64,000 nt of DNA from positions 496,001-560,000 of the forward strand of contig JADKGX010000002.1 of NCBI GenBank assembly GCA_016722065.1. Reading direction: 5' to 3'. The stretch comes from Planctomycetota bacterium. Lineage in GTDB: Bacteria > Planctomycetota > UBA8742 > UBA2392. This document shows, one piece after another, positions 1 to 9,574 of this stretch. Every line of letters begins with the position of its first letter. Positions within the stretch are counted from its first letter, which is position 1. A program made the translations under genes and the position numbers. A model generated the notes under the pieces. The model worked only from the letters and a program-made list of their open reading frames with translations, did no database searches and was not told the origin of the DNA.

Positions 1-1
1 C

Positions 2-1132
2 TCTGCCAAACCAGCGCCTGAACCAGGGGCCCGCCGTTGGGCGCGGCCCGCCAGTGGCCTGTTTGCCACCACCGTATTGCTGGCGCTGGCCCTTGGCGCG
101 GGCTACTTGAAGCTGACAGGCCGGCTGGATCCGGTGGTGCAGGGTGCAGCGATATCTTACCGCAACTGGATAGAAGACTTTGTCAACAACCCCAACAACG
201 AATCGTACCGGGCCGAGGTGCTGGCACGGGTGATTGACGCCTATCGCGACCTGCCGGCCGGCAAAAGCCTGGGGCTGCGAAACGACGCAGGGCAGGTGAT
301 CGGGCGGTTCCGAATTTCTGTCGCCAACATTTCCCAGCCGCAGGCGGACTCAAACTCGCCCGCCCAGCGCCGAAGATACCGTGTGGCCCTTACCGGAAAC
401 GGCGAGTTGTGGCACGACACCGGCGGCCGGGTGCGGTTTACGGGTTCCGCCACCGTCGAGTACGACGTCGACTTCAAGGTCGACGACTGGACGGTGTTTG
501 CCTGGTTCACCTGCGCCGACGTAACCGACGCGCAGTTTGAATGCACGCAGATCGACAACCTGCTGGGGCAACTGATGCCCGGCATTGTGCGACGCGCCGG
601 TCGTGCAGCCCTGGAGGAATCCCTGCGCCCGGGATTTACGCTGATCTTGAAACCCAACGGCGATGCCTGGCTGACCAAGGGCCATGTCGGGCACGAGTAT
701 CAGCCCCGCAAAGGCCCGATGCCCGAAACCGACAACGACTTCGAAACGCTGTGGAACGACACCACGCGCCTGGAGCGCGGTTTTCGAGACTATCTTGGCC
801 CGATCGAACTGCACCGCGGCGACGAACTGCGCGTCACGGCCCAGGCCGTTGCGCTGGACCCGCGCGAAAACTTTGGCGTCGATGTGCTGTGCATTTCCGC
901 CGCTGACTTTGCGGCCTTTGAGGAGCGCTATCCCAATCAGTTGGACAAACCGCTTACGCTTGCCCCCGTGGAGGGCGGCTACAACGTGCAGCGCCAGAGT
1001 TTTGAGGTCAAGAACCGCCCGGGCACGTACTTCCTGCTGCTTGACTACACCGAGTTCGGGCTTTCGCACGAACACTGGAAGAAGCAAACCAAGCCCGGGC
1101 TGGTGGAGTACTACGTGCGCATCAAGCGCTGA
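2..1132 (+). CDS. Single-pass membrane protein, 5' end outside window (partial)
   Basis: The reading frame is open from the first bases of the window, so the gene begins upstream. A TTG at 77 is inside the membrane segment and is unlikely to be the start. After a short basic stretch there is one hydrophobic helix (about residues 20-35), then about 330 residues of mixed, beta-like sequence with no family I recognise. The topology suggests an anchored extracytoplasmic protein. It is followed by a strong hairpin at 1212-1256, so it ends its transcription unit. Function unknown. Confidence 0.6.
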   Translation, partial: SAKPAPEPGARRWARPASGLFATTVLLALALGAGYLKLTGRLDPVVQGAAISYRNWIEDFVNNPNNESYRAEVLARVIDAYRDLPAGKSLGLRNDAGQVIGRFRISVANISQPQADSNSPAQRRRYRVALTGNGELWHDTGGRVRFTGSATVEYDVDFKVDDWTVFAWFTCADVTDAQFECTQIDNLLGQLMPGIVRRAGRAALEESLRPGFTLILKPNGDAWLTKGHVGHEYQPRKGPMPETDNDFETLWNDTTRLERGFRDYLGPIELHRGDELRVTAQAVALDPRENFGVDVLCISAADFAAFEERYPNQLDKPLTLAPVEGGYNVQRQSFEVKNRPGTYFLLLDYTEFGLSHEHWKKQTKPGLVEYYVRIKR

Positions 1133-1211
1133 CTGCCCCCGGCCGTATCGCCATTTCCTTGACCAACCGGGCATTCGTGCGTATATCTTCCCCATGGAAG
1201 TAGTGGTGAAC

Positions 1212-1260
1212 ACGCATTCGCAGCCCTGCCGGAATCTCCGGCGGGGCTGTGTGCGTTTTC
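1212..1260 (+). terminator. Intrinsic terminator-like hairpin
   Basis: A 12-bp stem (1221-1232 with 1238-1249, one G-U pair) closes a 5-nt loop. A flanking ACGCA/TGCGT pair extends it and TTTT follows at 1256-1259. It separates the partial membrane protein from guaB. Confidence 0.65.
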
Positions 1261-1342
1261 AACCAGCAGTTCCTGCTTTGGTGCGCGGCCCGGCCGTGCA
1301 CTTGCGCTTTGCGACTACGACTGCCGAGACCTGGAGCCAGCC

Positions 1343-2860
1343 ATGACCGCGCCCAACGGATTGACCGCATCCGAGATGTTCAGCAAATCGCCCTACGCCC
1401 TGACCTACAACGACATCATCCTGATGCCGGGATACATCGATTTTGCGCCGACCGAAGTCGACCTGACCACGAAGTTCTCGCGCGAGATCACCCTGCGCCG
1501 GCCGCTGGTTAGCAGCCCGATGGACACCGTGACGGAGCACCGCATGGCGATCGCCCTGGCACTCAGCGGCGGCATGGGCATCATTCACTACAACGGCACG
1601 ATCGAGGAGCAGGTGGCGCAGGTCAAAAAGGTGCGCCGCTTTGAAAACGGCTTCATCCTGGACCCGCTGGTTCTGGGGCCCGACAACACCATTGCCGACA
1701 TTCACCGCATCAAGCAGCAGCACGGTTTTTCGGGCATTCCTGTCACCGAAGACGGCACGCTCAAGGGCAAACTGGTCGGCATTGTCACCAATCGCGACAT
1801 CGACTTTGAGCCCGACCACTCCAGAAAACTCTCTGAGGTCATGACCAAGGACCTGGTGACGGCACAAAAGGGCATCACCCTCAAGCAGGCCAACGAAATC
1901 CTTCGCTCCAGCAAGAAGGGCAAGTTGCCCGTCATTGACAAGCAGGGCCGCCTGGTCGCATTGACCAGCCGCCGTGACCTGCGCAAGAACCGCGACTTTC
2001 CGGACGCCACCAAAGACAAAAGCAACAACCTGATGGTCGGCGCTGCCATCAGCACCAAAAACGAAGATCGTGACAGGCTGGACGCCCTGGCCGAGGCCGG
2101 GATCAGCGCCGTCGTGATTGATGCCGCCCAGGGCGACAGCATTTACGAACACGAGATGATCAAGCACATCAAGAAGAAGCATCCCGGCGTGCAGGTTGTC
2201 GGCGGCAACGTCGCCACACCACGCCAGGCCGAAAACCTGATTGCCGCCGGCGCCGACGCACTTCGCGTGGGGATGGGCCCGGGTAGCATCTGCACCACAC
2301 AAGAGGTGATGGCCGTTGGCCGTGGGCAGGGCACGGCGGTGTATCACGTCGCCCAGGCAGCAGCCAAGCATGGCGTTCCTGTGATTGCCGACGGCGGCAT
2401 CAGTGTAATCGGGCAGATTGTCAAGGCGCTCAGCCTTGGCGCCAGCACCGTGATGTGCGGCAGCCTGTTTGCCGGAACGGACGAAAGCCCCGGCGAATAC
2501 GTCTACCGCGATGGCGTGCGACTGAAGATCTATCGTGGCATGGCCAGCCTGGAAGCGATGAAGGCCGGCGGTGGCAAGCGCTACTTTACGGAAAACAAGG
2601 ACATCAAGGTTGCCCAGGGCGTCAGCGGCTATGTGCAGGACCGCGGCAATATGGCCGAGCTGGCGGCCTACCTGAGCCAAGGGTTGCGCCTGGCATTGCA
2701 GGACATTGGCGTTCGAAGCATCAAGGCCCTGCACGAAGGCGTGAAATCCGGCGACGTGAAGTTCGAACTGCGCAGCCCCAGCGCTCAGCGCGAAGGCGGC
2801 GTGCACGATCTGTACAGCTACAGCCAGACCGACGCGTTTACAAACTCGCGCAACTCGTAA
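1343..2860 (+). CDS. guaB: IMP dehydrogenase
   Basis: Inosine-5'-monophosphate dehydrogenase (505 aa) oxidises IMP to XMP with NAD+, the committed step of guanine nucleotide synthesis in the cytosol. The barrel starts near residue 15 (ALTYNDI..., then SSPMDTVTE). A CBS-domain pair is inserted at about residues 100-220, the phosphate/NAD region shows ADGGIS, and the catalytic loop is GPGSICTTQ with its Cys. Length and order match the family. The gene starts at an ATG after a 210-bp gap and ends before a GC hairpin, so it looks monocistronic. Confidence 0.97.
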   Translation: MTAPNGLTASEMFSKSPYALTYNDIILMPGYIDFAPTEVDLTTKFSREITLRRPLVSSPMDTVTEHRMAIALALSGGMGIIHYNGTIEEQVAQVKKVRRFENGFILDPLVLGPDNTIADIHRIKQQHGFSGIPVTEDGTLKGKLVGIVTNRDIDFEPDHSRKLSEVMTKDLVTAQKGITLKQANEILRSSKKGKLPVIDKQGRLVALTSRRDLRKNRDFPDATKDKSNNLMVGAAISTKNEDRDRLDALAEAGISAVVIDAAQGDSIYEHEMIKHIKKKHPGVQVVGGNVATPRQAENLIAAGADALRVGMGPGSICTTQEVMAVGRGQGTAVYHVAQAAAKHGVPVIADGGISVIGQIVKALSLGASTVMCGSLFAGTDESPGEYVYRDGVRLKIYRGMASLEAMKAGGGKRYFTENKDIKVAQGVSGYVQDRGNMAELAAYLSQGLRLALQDIGVRSIKALHEGVKSGDVKFELRSPSAQREGGVHDLYSYSQTDAFTNSRNS

Positions 2861-2878
2861 CTACCGTTGGCGCCTGCT

Positions 2879-2904
2879 GGCCCCGCATGATTGATCGCGG
2901 GGCC
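2879..2904 (+). terminator. GC hairpin after guaB
   Basis: GGCCCCGC (2879-2886) pairs perfectly with GCGGGGCC (2897-2904) across a 10-nt loop. There is no U-run, so it may be a weak or Rho-assisted terminator. Confidence 0.45.
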
Positions 2905-3056
2905 ACGCTGCCTTGTGTGGCTTTGCGTAACCGCCACGCCGCCCGGCACTTCGCCCTTCCGAAATTTCTTTGCATTACCCAAATCAGGTGGCGCCCCTGC
3001 CGGGTATTGCTTGCGGATAGGATGAAGGGCGGCTGGTGCCGCCAGGGGAACGTTGC

Positions 3057-5423
3057 ATGTCACAAGTGGCAGACCTGAGTTCGCTGGTACCCGGCCTGAG
3101 GGAGGGCCGGCCTGAAGCGTACCGCAGCCTCGTCCAGTTCATGGGCGAACCCTTGCTGCGATACGCCGCCACGATTCTCAAGGATTCCGGTGCCGCTGAA
3201 GATGTCGTGCAGGATGCGCTGCTTCGGGTGTACCGCCTGCGCGGCAAGCTGCGCCAGGAATCCGAGCTGCGTGGGCTGTGCTTCCGCATGGTGCGGAACC
3301 TGGCCCGAAACCAACTGCGCGATCGTGGCTTGCGTTCGGTACGAGAGCAGGAGGCCCAAGGCATGCGTGACGCCAGCAGCCGTAACTCAGGTGCCGAACT
3401 GGCGCTGGAAGCCTGGAGCCTGGTCGCCGGGCTGGCCAAGGACCTGCGCGAGGTTGTCGATCTGCGGTTCCGGTTCGGGCTGAGTCGCAGCGAAATCGCG
3501 ACTGCGCTGCAACTGCCGGAAGGCACGGTGGCAACGCGGCAACGCACCGCCCTGGAAACCCTGCGCGAACGCATGGTGTCATGCACGCCAGCCCCCCTTG
3601 GCATTGCGGAACTTTCGCAACTACTGGCCGACCCCGCCGCCCTTCTTCCGTCCGCCATTCAACCCCTCAATATCGCCGGACTGGAGGACTCAATCATGGC
3701 AGGCATTTCCACAATTCGCCGCAAAGCCGCAGGCCTGGCTGTCGCCGCCCTGCTGGTTGCCCTGGTGATCGGCAGCGTAGTTGTCAGCTTCGCTGTTTCG
3801 CTCACCTCAGGCACAACGCCGGTTCAAACTGCAGCAGCACCCGCCAGCGCCACTGGCAAGCCGGGTGCCGAAGTCGCAAGCACTGGAAGCCGCGATCTGG
3901 CACCGTCGCATCAGGCACAAGTAGGCGCAGATAACGATCCGAAACAGGCAGCCGCCGTACCCGTGGCATCGAATACCGCAGAGCCGGCAAACCCACTGCC
4001 GGGCGCAGCGCCTGCACTTGCGGGCCAGGGGCCGGTTGTTGAATCAACGCCCGATCGCGCCAAGCCCGTGGGGCCGGCACCGATTCAGGTTGCGCCTGAA
4101 TTTCTCAGCCAGCCTGTGCTGGTTGCGGTGGCGGGCCAACCCTACGAATATGTGGTTCAACTGGCGGGCACACCCGCCGCGCTGTTGTCCAGCACCAACC
4201 TTCCTGGCTGGTTGAGCCTGGATGGCATGCGCCTACACGGCACGCCAGCGCGCAAAGACTCCGGCGTGTGGGCTTTCACGCTGGTCGCTGCAAACGGCGC
4301 CAGCCCTGTTGCCAGACAGGCGATCAAGCTGGTTGTGAACACAGCCCCGGTTTTCAAGAACAGCCCGGACACCGCCGCGACGGCGGGCAGCAAATATGCC
4401 TTCGAGATCCTGGTCGATGCCCAGCCCGCCGCAACGTTGAGCCTTGCCAATGCGCCGGCCTGGCTGAGCTTGAAGGGCAACACCCTGGCAGGCACGCCGA
4501 CGATTGTTGATGCCGGCCTGAGCCCCAAGATCACGTTGACTGCAAGCAACACTGTCAATCCGGACGCGGTTCTGGACTTCACGATCGAAGTAAGCGCCCC
4601 GCCCGAGTTCACCAGTGCGGCCATCGTGGCGGTCAAGGTTGGCAGCCACTACAGCTACAAAGTGACCGCCAGGGGCTACCCGGCGCCCGCGCTGGATGCA
4701 ACGGGGCTTCCCAAGTGGCTGACGTTTGCCAATGGCGAACTATCAGGCGACCCGCGCAACGCCGACCTGGGAAAAAGCAGGAAGATCACGCTGCGCGCCA
4801 GAAACGGCTTGAAACCCGACGCTGAGCAGTCCTTTGCAATCGACGTCCAGGCAAACGCCGACTATGTCGAGCTGCCCTGGGATGTGGACGACATGAAGAG
4901 ATACTTCAAGGTCGGGCTCAAATGGAAGCTGAAGGGTTCTTCGACGATCTCCGATTCCATGGGCGGTCCAGCCATCAGCCATGACGACGCGGACCAGGAA
5001 TACGAAGTCACGGCTGTAGACAACGACGGGTTTACCGTGAAGTCGATCTTCGACACGGGCATCGGCGTGTCAGGCACTACCGTTACGCGCACCACAGATT
5101 CCAAAGTCGAGACCATCAAATGGGCTGATGCCATGGCCTTTGCCCGCAGGTCCATGCCGGTGAACGTGGCCGCAAGTACTACCCGCAAGGAAACCACGGA
5201 GACTCTGACGCTGATGGGCAAGTCGTACAAGTGCACCGTGTACACATGGACCGAACACCTCGACAACGACATTGAGGAAGTTCGATCCATCTACTGGTGC
5301 GCCGCGCTGCCCTTTGGGGCGGTGCGCTACGTGCGTAGCCTGACCACCGGCAAGCCCGGCGTATTTACTAACACAAGCACCTTTACCCAGTCGCTTTCCA
5401 CGCTGGTTGTACCCAAAAAGTAA
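3057..5423 (+). CDS. ECF sigma factor fused to a membrane-anchored He_PIG surface protein
   Basis: The 788-aa product starts at ATG 3057, preceded by AGGGGAA at 3044-3050. An alternative GTG at 3036 lacks that support. Residues about 10-175 are an ECF sigma factor: sigma2 (AEDVVQDALLRVY) and sigma4 (LSRSEIATALQLPEGTVATR helix-turn-helix). A linker leads to one hydrophobic helix at about 224-249, then a Pro/Ala-rich stretch, three He_PIG-type Ig-like repeats (about 345-600) and a C-terminal domain of about 180 aa that I do not recognise. The sigma domain would be cytoplasmic and the rest extracytoplasmic. An in-frame ATG at 3696 with GGAGGA at 3683-3688 could also start the membrane part separately. 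Confidence 0.8.
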   Translation: MSQVADLSSLVPGLREGRPEAYRSLVQFMGEPLLRYAATILKDSGAAEDVVQDALLRVYRLRGKLRQESELRGLCFRMVRNLARNQLRDRGLRSVREQEAQGMRDASSRNSGAELALEAWSLVAGLAKDLREVVDLRFRFGLSRSEIATALQLPEGTVATRQRTALETLRERMVSCTPAPLGIAELSQLLADPAALLPSAIQPLNIAGLEDSIMAGISTIRRKAAGLAVAALLVALVIGSVVVSFAVSLTSGTTPVQTAAAPASATGKPGAEVASTGSRDLAPSHQAQVGADNDPKQAAAVPVASNTAEPANPLPGAAPALAGQGPVVESTPDRAKPVGPAPIQVAPEFLSQPVLVAVAGQPYEYVVQLAGTPAALLSSTNLPGWLSLDGMRLHGTPARKDSGVWAFTLVAANGASPVARQAIKLVVNTAPVFKNSPDTAATAGSKYAFEILVDAQPAATLSLANAPAWLSLKGNTLAGTPTIVDAGLSPKITLTASNTVNPDAVLDFTIEVSAPPEFTSAAIVAVKVGSHYSYKVTARGYPAPALDATGLPKWLTFANGELSGDPRNADLGKSRKITLRARNGLKPDAEQSFAIDVQANADYVELPWDVDDMKRYFKVGLKWKLKGSSTISDSMGGPAISHDDADQEYEVTAVDNDGFTVKSIFDTGIGVSGTTVTRTTDSKVETIKWADAMAFARRSMPVNVAASTTRKETTETLTLMGKSYKCTVYTWTEHLDNDIEEVRSIYWCAALPFGAVRYVRSLTTGKPGVFTNTSTFTQSLSTLVVPKK
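3683..3698 (+). promoter_or_regulatory. Internal Shine-Dalgarno and ATG inside the sigma-factor fusion
   Basis: GGAGGA at 3683-3688 lies 7 nt before an in-frame ATG at 3696. The resulting protein would begin just before the membrane helix and lack the sigma domains. This would let one gene yield both a fused and a free membrane protein. Seen in sequence; use as a start is inferred. Confidence 0.4.
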
Positions 5424-5443
5424 GCGTGATTTCGATGGCGTTG

Positions 5444-5471
5444 ACAGGGGCCCGCTCAGGCGGGCTCCTGT
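5444..5471. terminator. Bidirectional terminator between convergent genes
   Basis: A 12-bp stem (5444-5455 with 5460-5471, one G-U) has a TCAG loop. It lies between the sigma-fusion gene (+) and the UDG gene (-), overlapping the last codons of the latter. Confidence 0.6.
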
Positions 5472-6148
5472 TCGTCTTCCGTGATGCCAAGCAAGTCCGA
5501 CATCTGTTTGCGGAAGACTTCGGCGCCGCCATGGGCCGGGTGACGTACCTCGGCCACCAGGTTCGCCGGTTTGCCGTTGACGGCAAGTCCACGCAACACC
5601 GAGGCCGCCAACTGCCCAACGGAAATCACCTGGGCCGCCGGAAACATGCGCACAATCAACGATTCCAGCACTTCCAGGCCATAGCCCTGGGTCTCGGCGT
5701 CCGGGTCGGCATTGGTCAGGGGGCTGCCGGGTTCATGCACATGCCAGGGGCACAGGTTCCAGCAGGCGACGTCGGTGCGCGCACCCAGCAGGTCCATGAC
5801 GATGCCGGCCGTGGCCTCGCGCCAGGGTTGGGCGCGGCTGCCCGTGCGGTCGTAACAGGACCCGGGCAAACACAGCCGGTGTTCATCGGAAAAGGGCACG
5901 CCGGTAAAGCGCGCGCCGCGATATCCCGGCGCCAGCCCTACCAGCAGCCACTTGGCATCACGCAGTGCCTTCAGGTAGCGGCGCAGGTTTTCGCGGCGCT
6001 TGGCCGCACCACCGCGCAGGTCGTGCTGCGGGTCGTCGGCGCGATACACGTTGAACACGTTGGGGGGCAACTCGGCACGACGCAGCCGGGCGATGATCTT
6101 CTCAATCGCTTCCTCAAACGGCTTTTGGGGTGTGGCTGCTTGTTCCAT
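5456..6148 (-). CDS. Uracil-DNA glycosylase superfamily protein
   Basis: This 230-aa protein is a base-excision DNA repair glycosylase of the UDG superfamily. It shows motif A-like LLVGLAPGYRGARFTG, a WNLCPWHVH core and the C-terminal motif-B-like VRHPAHGG that inserts into DNA. The pattern is closer to the family-4/mismatch-specific branches than to classical Ung, and I cannot fix the subfamily. The chosen ATG at 6148 has AGGA upstream and lies 8 nt after the cyclase stop. The longer start at 6178 would overlap that gene. It is likely co-transcribed with the cyclase. Confidence 0.8.
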   Translation of the reverse strand: MEQAATPQKPFEEAIEKIIARLRRAELPPNVFNVYRADDPQHDLRGGAAKRRENLRRYLKALRDAKWLLVGLAPGYRGARFTGVPFSDEHRLCLPGSCYDRTGSRAQPWREATAGIVMDLLGARTDVACWNLCPWHVHEPGSPLTNADPDAETQGYGLEVLESLIVRMFPAAQVISVGQLAASVLRGLAVNGKPANLVAEVRHPAHGGAEVFRKQMSDLLGITEDEQEPA

Positions 6149-6156
6149 GGTTCCTG

Positions 6157-8256
6157 TCAGACTGTTGCTAGCCCGCACTTGATGTTTCGATACCTCGCCA
6201 GGGCCATCAGCGGAAAATATTCGCGATAGAAGTGGTAGTTCAAATAGAAGGCGTTGGGAAAACCCGTGCCGGTGAACTTTTCTTCGTCCCAGCCGCCTTG
6301 CGGGTTCTGGTGCTTCAACAGCCAGTCAATCCCTTTGCGCAGGCGCGGATCGTCTGCTTCGCCCGCTGCCAGCAAGGCCATGATCGCCCAGGCCGTCTGG
6401 CTGGGTGTGGCTTCGCCCTTGCCCGCCATTTTTTCGTGGCGGTAGCTTTCGCAATCCTCGCCCCAGGCGCCACTTGGCTGCTGCACGCTGTACAGCCAGT
6501 CCACGGCCCTGCGAACGTAGGGTTGGGTCATGTCTTCGCCCACTTGGGCAAGGCCGCACAACACGCCGTGGGTTCCGTAGATGTAATTTACGCCCCACCG
6601 CCCCCACCAGGCGCCGTTCTCGTGCTGCATTTTGCGCATGAACTTGATGCCCCTGGCCACCGGCGCAAAGTCGCGCGAAAAGCCCATGTGCCCCAATGTT
6701 TCCAGCACGTGGCCGGTAACGTCGGCGGTGCTTGGGTCCAGCATGTTGTCCAGGTCATTGAACGGAATGTGGTTGACCAGGTGCTTGTCGACCCCTTGTT
6801 CAAAGGCACTCCAGCCGCCGTCTTTGTTCTGCATGCTGAGAAGCCATTCCAGGCCGATGCGCATTTGCTCGGCGCGCATGCACTTGCCGGGCCGCAGATT
6901 GCCGCCCCACAGCAGCGCGTACAGCACGACAGCGGTGTCGTCGATGTCCGGGTAGAAGTCGTTGTAGAACTGAAAACACCAGCCGCCTGGAATCGCGCCA
7001 GGGTTCTTCACCGCCCAATCGCCATCGCGGAAGATCTGGCGCGAGTACAGCCAGTCCACGTGCTTCTGGTATTCTGGTCTTGACAGGTCAACCCCTGCTT
7101 CGGCCAATGCACACAGGCTCCAGGCTGTGTCCCATACCGGGCTGACACAGGCCTGCATGTGGTCGCCGTCGACCTCAGGGTGGTAAATCGTGAAACGGTC
7201 CAGGGCGGCAAATGCGCGCTTGATGCGGGGGTCGTCCGGCGGCACGCCTAGCAGCGGCAGGGCAATAATGTTGTACATGACGGGCGGGTAAATGCCGCCC
7301 CAGTCGCCGCTGTCGTCCTGGTGGCTAAGAATCCAGTCCTTGGCCTTGCGCAGGGCGATCTTGCGCACCACGGCGCCAATGGCCCCTTCGAACTTTTTCA
7401 CGGCTTTTGCGCCAAGCTGGATCAGTCCGCCAAGGTTGAAGATGCCGGGGTCAGTGCTGGTGTCGAACTTGAATTTTCGCTCGGCCTTGGGCTCTGCATA
7501 AAGTTCGTCAATGCCCAGTTCGGGCGGCAGTTGCTTCAGCGGGCGCAGTTCATACAGCACGGACATCGGCACCAGGCTGATGCGGCACCAGTAGCTCAAG
7601 TCGTAAATGTTCAGCGTGTTGCGTTCCAGAATGCCCGGCAATTGCGGCAGATAGGGCAGCAGCACCAGCCAGGGCGGAATTGGCGGCACGCCGGCCCAGT
7701 CGTATTGGCCGAACAACGCCAGCTGCAGGCGCAGTTCCACGCCCGCGCGCATGACGCCCCCGTTTTGCAGAATCCAGTCCCGCGCCTTTTTCATGTGCGG
7801 GGCGTCGGGGCTGTCGCCGGCCAGTTTCAAGGCGAAGTAGCAGGTGATGGTGTAGCTGAGGTGCCCCGGCCCGCCCTTGTGGATCGTCCAGAAGCCCTCG
7901 GCGGTCTGCCAGGCCCGGGTGTAGTTGGCCAGCCTGCGCTGCCTTTGCGCGTCCACGCGGTCAATCAGGTGCATCATCAGAATGTACTGCGCGCCCAGGC
8001 CGGCGTTGCTGTCCAGTTCGGCGTTCCAGTACTCGCGGTGCGGTTTTTCGCGAAGATCCAGCAGGCGCTTGATTTGAAGGTCAATCGCGCCGTCCAGTGC
8101 TGCATCGTTACTGTGGCGGGCGCGAGGCGCATGCTTGCCAAAATCCGCCAGCATCTGTTCCAGCGATGACAAATGCGATTCCACGGCGCGCAAGGCCTTG
8201 TGACGGCCTTTGCGGCGTGTGAGATCGCGATGCAGCGTCTGGGATTCACGGGCCAT
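6157..8256 (-). CDS. shc: Squalene-hopene cyclase
   Basis: Squalene-hopene cyclase (699 aa) converts squalene to hopene/hopanol, the first step of hopanoid membrane lipid synthesis, at the cytoplasmic membrane. The catalytic DxDDTA motif is present (DIDDTAV, about residue 435). Several QW repeats are visible (GGWSAFEQG, GAWWGRWG, GAWGEDCES, GGWDEEKF), and the C-terminus carries the NAFYLNYHFYREYFPLMAL signature. Length is close to the family norm of about 630-720. No other hopanoid (hpn) genes are adjacent; a DNA glycosylase follows. Confidence 0.95.
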   Translation of the reverse strand: MARESQTLHRDLTRRKGRHKALRAVESHLSSLEQMLADFGKHAPRARHSNDAALDGAIDLQIKRLLDLREKPHREYWNAELDSNAGLGAQYILMMHLIDRVDAQRQRRLANYTRAWQTAEGFWTIHKGGPGHLSYTITCYFALKLAGDSPDAPHMKKARDWILQNGGVMRAGVELRLQLALFGQYDWAGVPPIPPWLVLLPYLPQLPGILERNTLNIYDLSYWCRISLVPMSVLYELRPLKQLPPELGIDELYAEPKAERKFKFDTSTDPGIFNLGGLIQLGAKAVKKFEGAIGAVVRKIALRKAKDWILSHQDDSGDWGGIYPPVMYNIIALPLLGVPPDDPRIKRAFAALDRFTIYHPEVDGDHMQACVSPVWDTAWSLCALAEAGVDLSRPEYQKHVDWLYSRQIFRDGDWAVKNPGAIPGGWCFQFYNDFYPDIDDTAVVLYALLWGGNLRPGKCMRAEQMRIGLEWLLSMQNKDGGWSAFEQGVDKHLVNHIPFNDLDNMLDPSTADVTGHVLETLGHMGFSRDFAPVARGIKFMRKMQHENGAWWGRWGVNYIYGTHGVLCGLAQVGEDMTQPYVRRAVDWLYSVQQPSGAWGEDCESYRHEKMAGKGEATPSQTAWAIMALLAAGEADDPRLRKGIDWLLKHQNPQGGWDEEKFTGTGFPNAFYLNYHFYREYFPLMALARYRNIKCGLATV

Positions 8257-8483
8257 GGGCTCTCAAGGACTGCGGGGACGGCAGGTCGCGGCGGGAGTAT
8301 AGCCGTGGGCCCCGTTCGGTAAACGCGGGGTTTGTGTGCAGAAGCTGCACAGCGATTAGCACATCGTTGCCATGCTGCGGGGCTGCCACGCGCCGCCAGC
8401 CCTGGTTAAAGCCAATCGCAAGGCATTGGCACGGAGGATGCTTTGCAGTGGTTGTTATCGAAACCACTAATATCGAGGAGCAT

Positions 8484-9500
8484 ATGCGCCACACCGCCCT
8501 TATCGTTTTCATGATGCTGCTGACGCTGGCCGCGTGCGACCAGGAATCAACGTCCGGCCCGACCCCAGACACCCAGACCGCGCTTGCGGCGCCATCAGCG
8601 ACGCCGGCAGGTGCGGCCACATTTGCCGCGCTGGCGACACCAGTGCGCCGGGGCCCGGTGATCACAACCGCCACGTTACCTGTGGCCGGTTGGAACTCGT
8701 TGGTTTATGAGGTGCTTTCTGCCACCGGAGGGCAGGCCCCCTATTCGTGGTCGCTGGTTGCGGGTGCATTGCCTGCATGGATGACGCTGACGCTGCCTGG
8801 CGAAGTCTGTGGCAGCACGGGATCTGCGCAGGGCACATTCAACTTTCGCGTGCGTGTCAAAGACGCGCTTGGTGCCTGGTCAGAGCGCGACCTCAGCCTG
8901 ACTGTGGCCTCACCTCCGCCACCGACGGGCGGGCCTGTCTACTACAGCGATCCGGTAATCGGCCACTTCCTTTTTGTGATCGACTGCGGCGCCGACATGG
9001 CCGTGGTTGACTACGGCACCAGCACAAGTCGCCTGCGTCGCTGCAAAGCGGACGCCCTGGCCAAGCTGGCCACTTTGACCGACTTTGGCGAGTACCTGGA
9101 CGTGCTGGCCCCCGGCCACGCCACGATCACATCATGCTTCGGGCAGTTGCAGATGTTGACGCCGATGACACGCCCGCTACTGGAACAGTTCATTACGTCC
9201 TTGAGCGCCAGCGGCACGGCCCCGCTGTATTCCGCCATGAAGGAAGCCTTTGTCGGCTACCCGAACGACTTGGTTCACATTGACTTCTGGCTGGCCACGC
9301 AACCCGGTGCGGACGCCGGCGCCCCGGGCGGGGTTGCCACCTATGCCAACATCTTGGCCGATTCACCAGCCTGGCTAGCCCAGCAGCAGTGGGCCACAAC
9401 GATCTATCGCAACGCCCGGCCCGCGGGCAGCAACAGCTGGAACAGTTTTCTGCAGCAACTGGCCGCCAGCCACGGTGGCTCATATCTGCTGGTTCCTTGA
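8484..9500 (+). CDS. Lipoprotein with Ig-like and vWA-like domains
   Basis: The ATG at 8484 follows GAGGAG (8475-8480), and the N-terminus is a clear lipoprotein signal (MMLLTLAAC lipobox). After a low-complexity linker there is one He_PIG-like domain (PYSWSLVAGALPAWM...). From about residue 155 comes a von Willebrand A-like segment starting HFLFVIDCGADM, although the usual MIDAS DxSxS is altered. The protein probably sits on a membrane face and binds partners or ligands. Length 338 aa. It ends in a strong terminator shared with the convergent lipoprotein gene. Confidence 0.7.
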   Translation: MRHTALIVFMMLLTLAACDQESTSGPTPDTQTALAAPSATPAGAATFAALATPVRRGPVITTATLPVAGWNSLVYEVLSATGGQAPYSWSLVAGALPAWMTLTLPGEVCGSTGSAQGTFNFRVRVKDALGAWSERDLSLTVASPPPPTGGPVYYSDPVIGHFLFVIDCGADMAVVDYGTSTSRLRRCKADALAKLATLTDFGEYLDVLAPGHATITSCFGQLQMLTPMTRPLLEQFITSLSASGTAPLYSAMKEAFVGYPNDLVHIDFWLATQPGADAGAPGGVATYANILADSPAWLAQQQWATTIYRNARPAGSNSWNSFLQQLAASHGGSYLLVP

Positions 9501-9530
9501 GTGAGAAGGCGGCCAGTCCACCGAAACGAG

Positions 9531-9562
9531 AATCGCCCGGCCAGCAGGCCGGGCGATTTCTT
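9531..9562. terminator. Bidirectional terminator
   Basis: A perfect 12-bp stem (9531-9542 with 9547-9558) has an AGCA loop and is followed by TTTC. It sits between the convergent genes ending at 9500 and 9575. Confidence 0.75.
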
Positions 9563-9574
9563 GTGTTGAGCTCA

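Noticed and set aside
1259..2806. Long minus-strand ORF (515 aa) antisense to guaB
   Set aside because: It is a shadow of a strong IMP dehydrogenase match. High GC makes antisense frames open. No domain is recognisable in it.
8484..9500. Full vWA MIDAS function for the lipoprotein
   Set aside because: The DxSxS metal-site motif is altered, so metal-dependent adhesion cannot be claimed.
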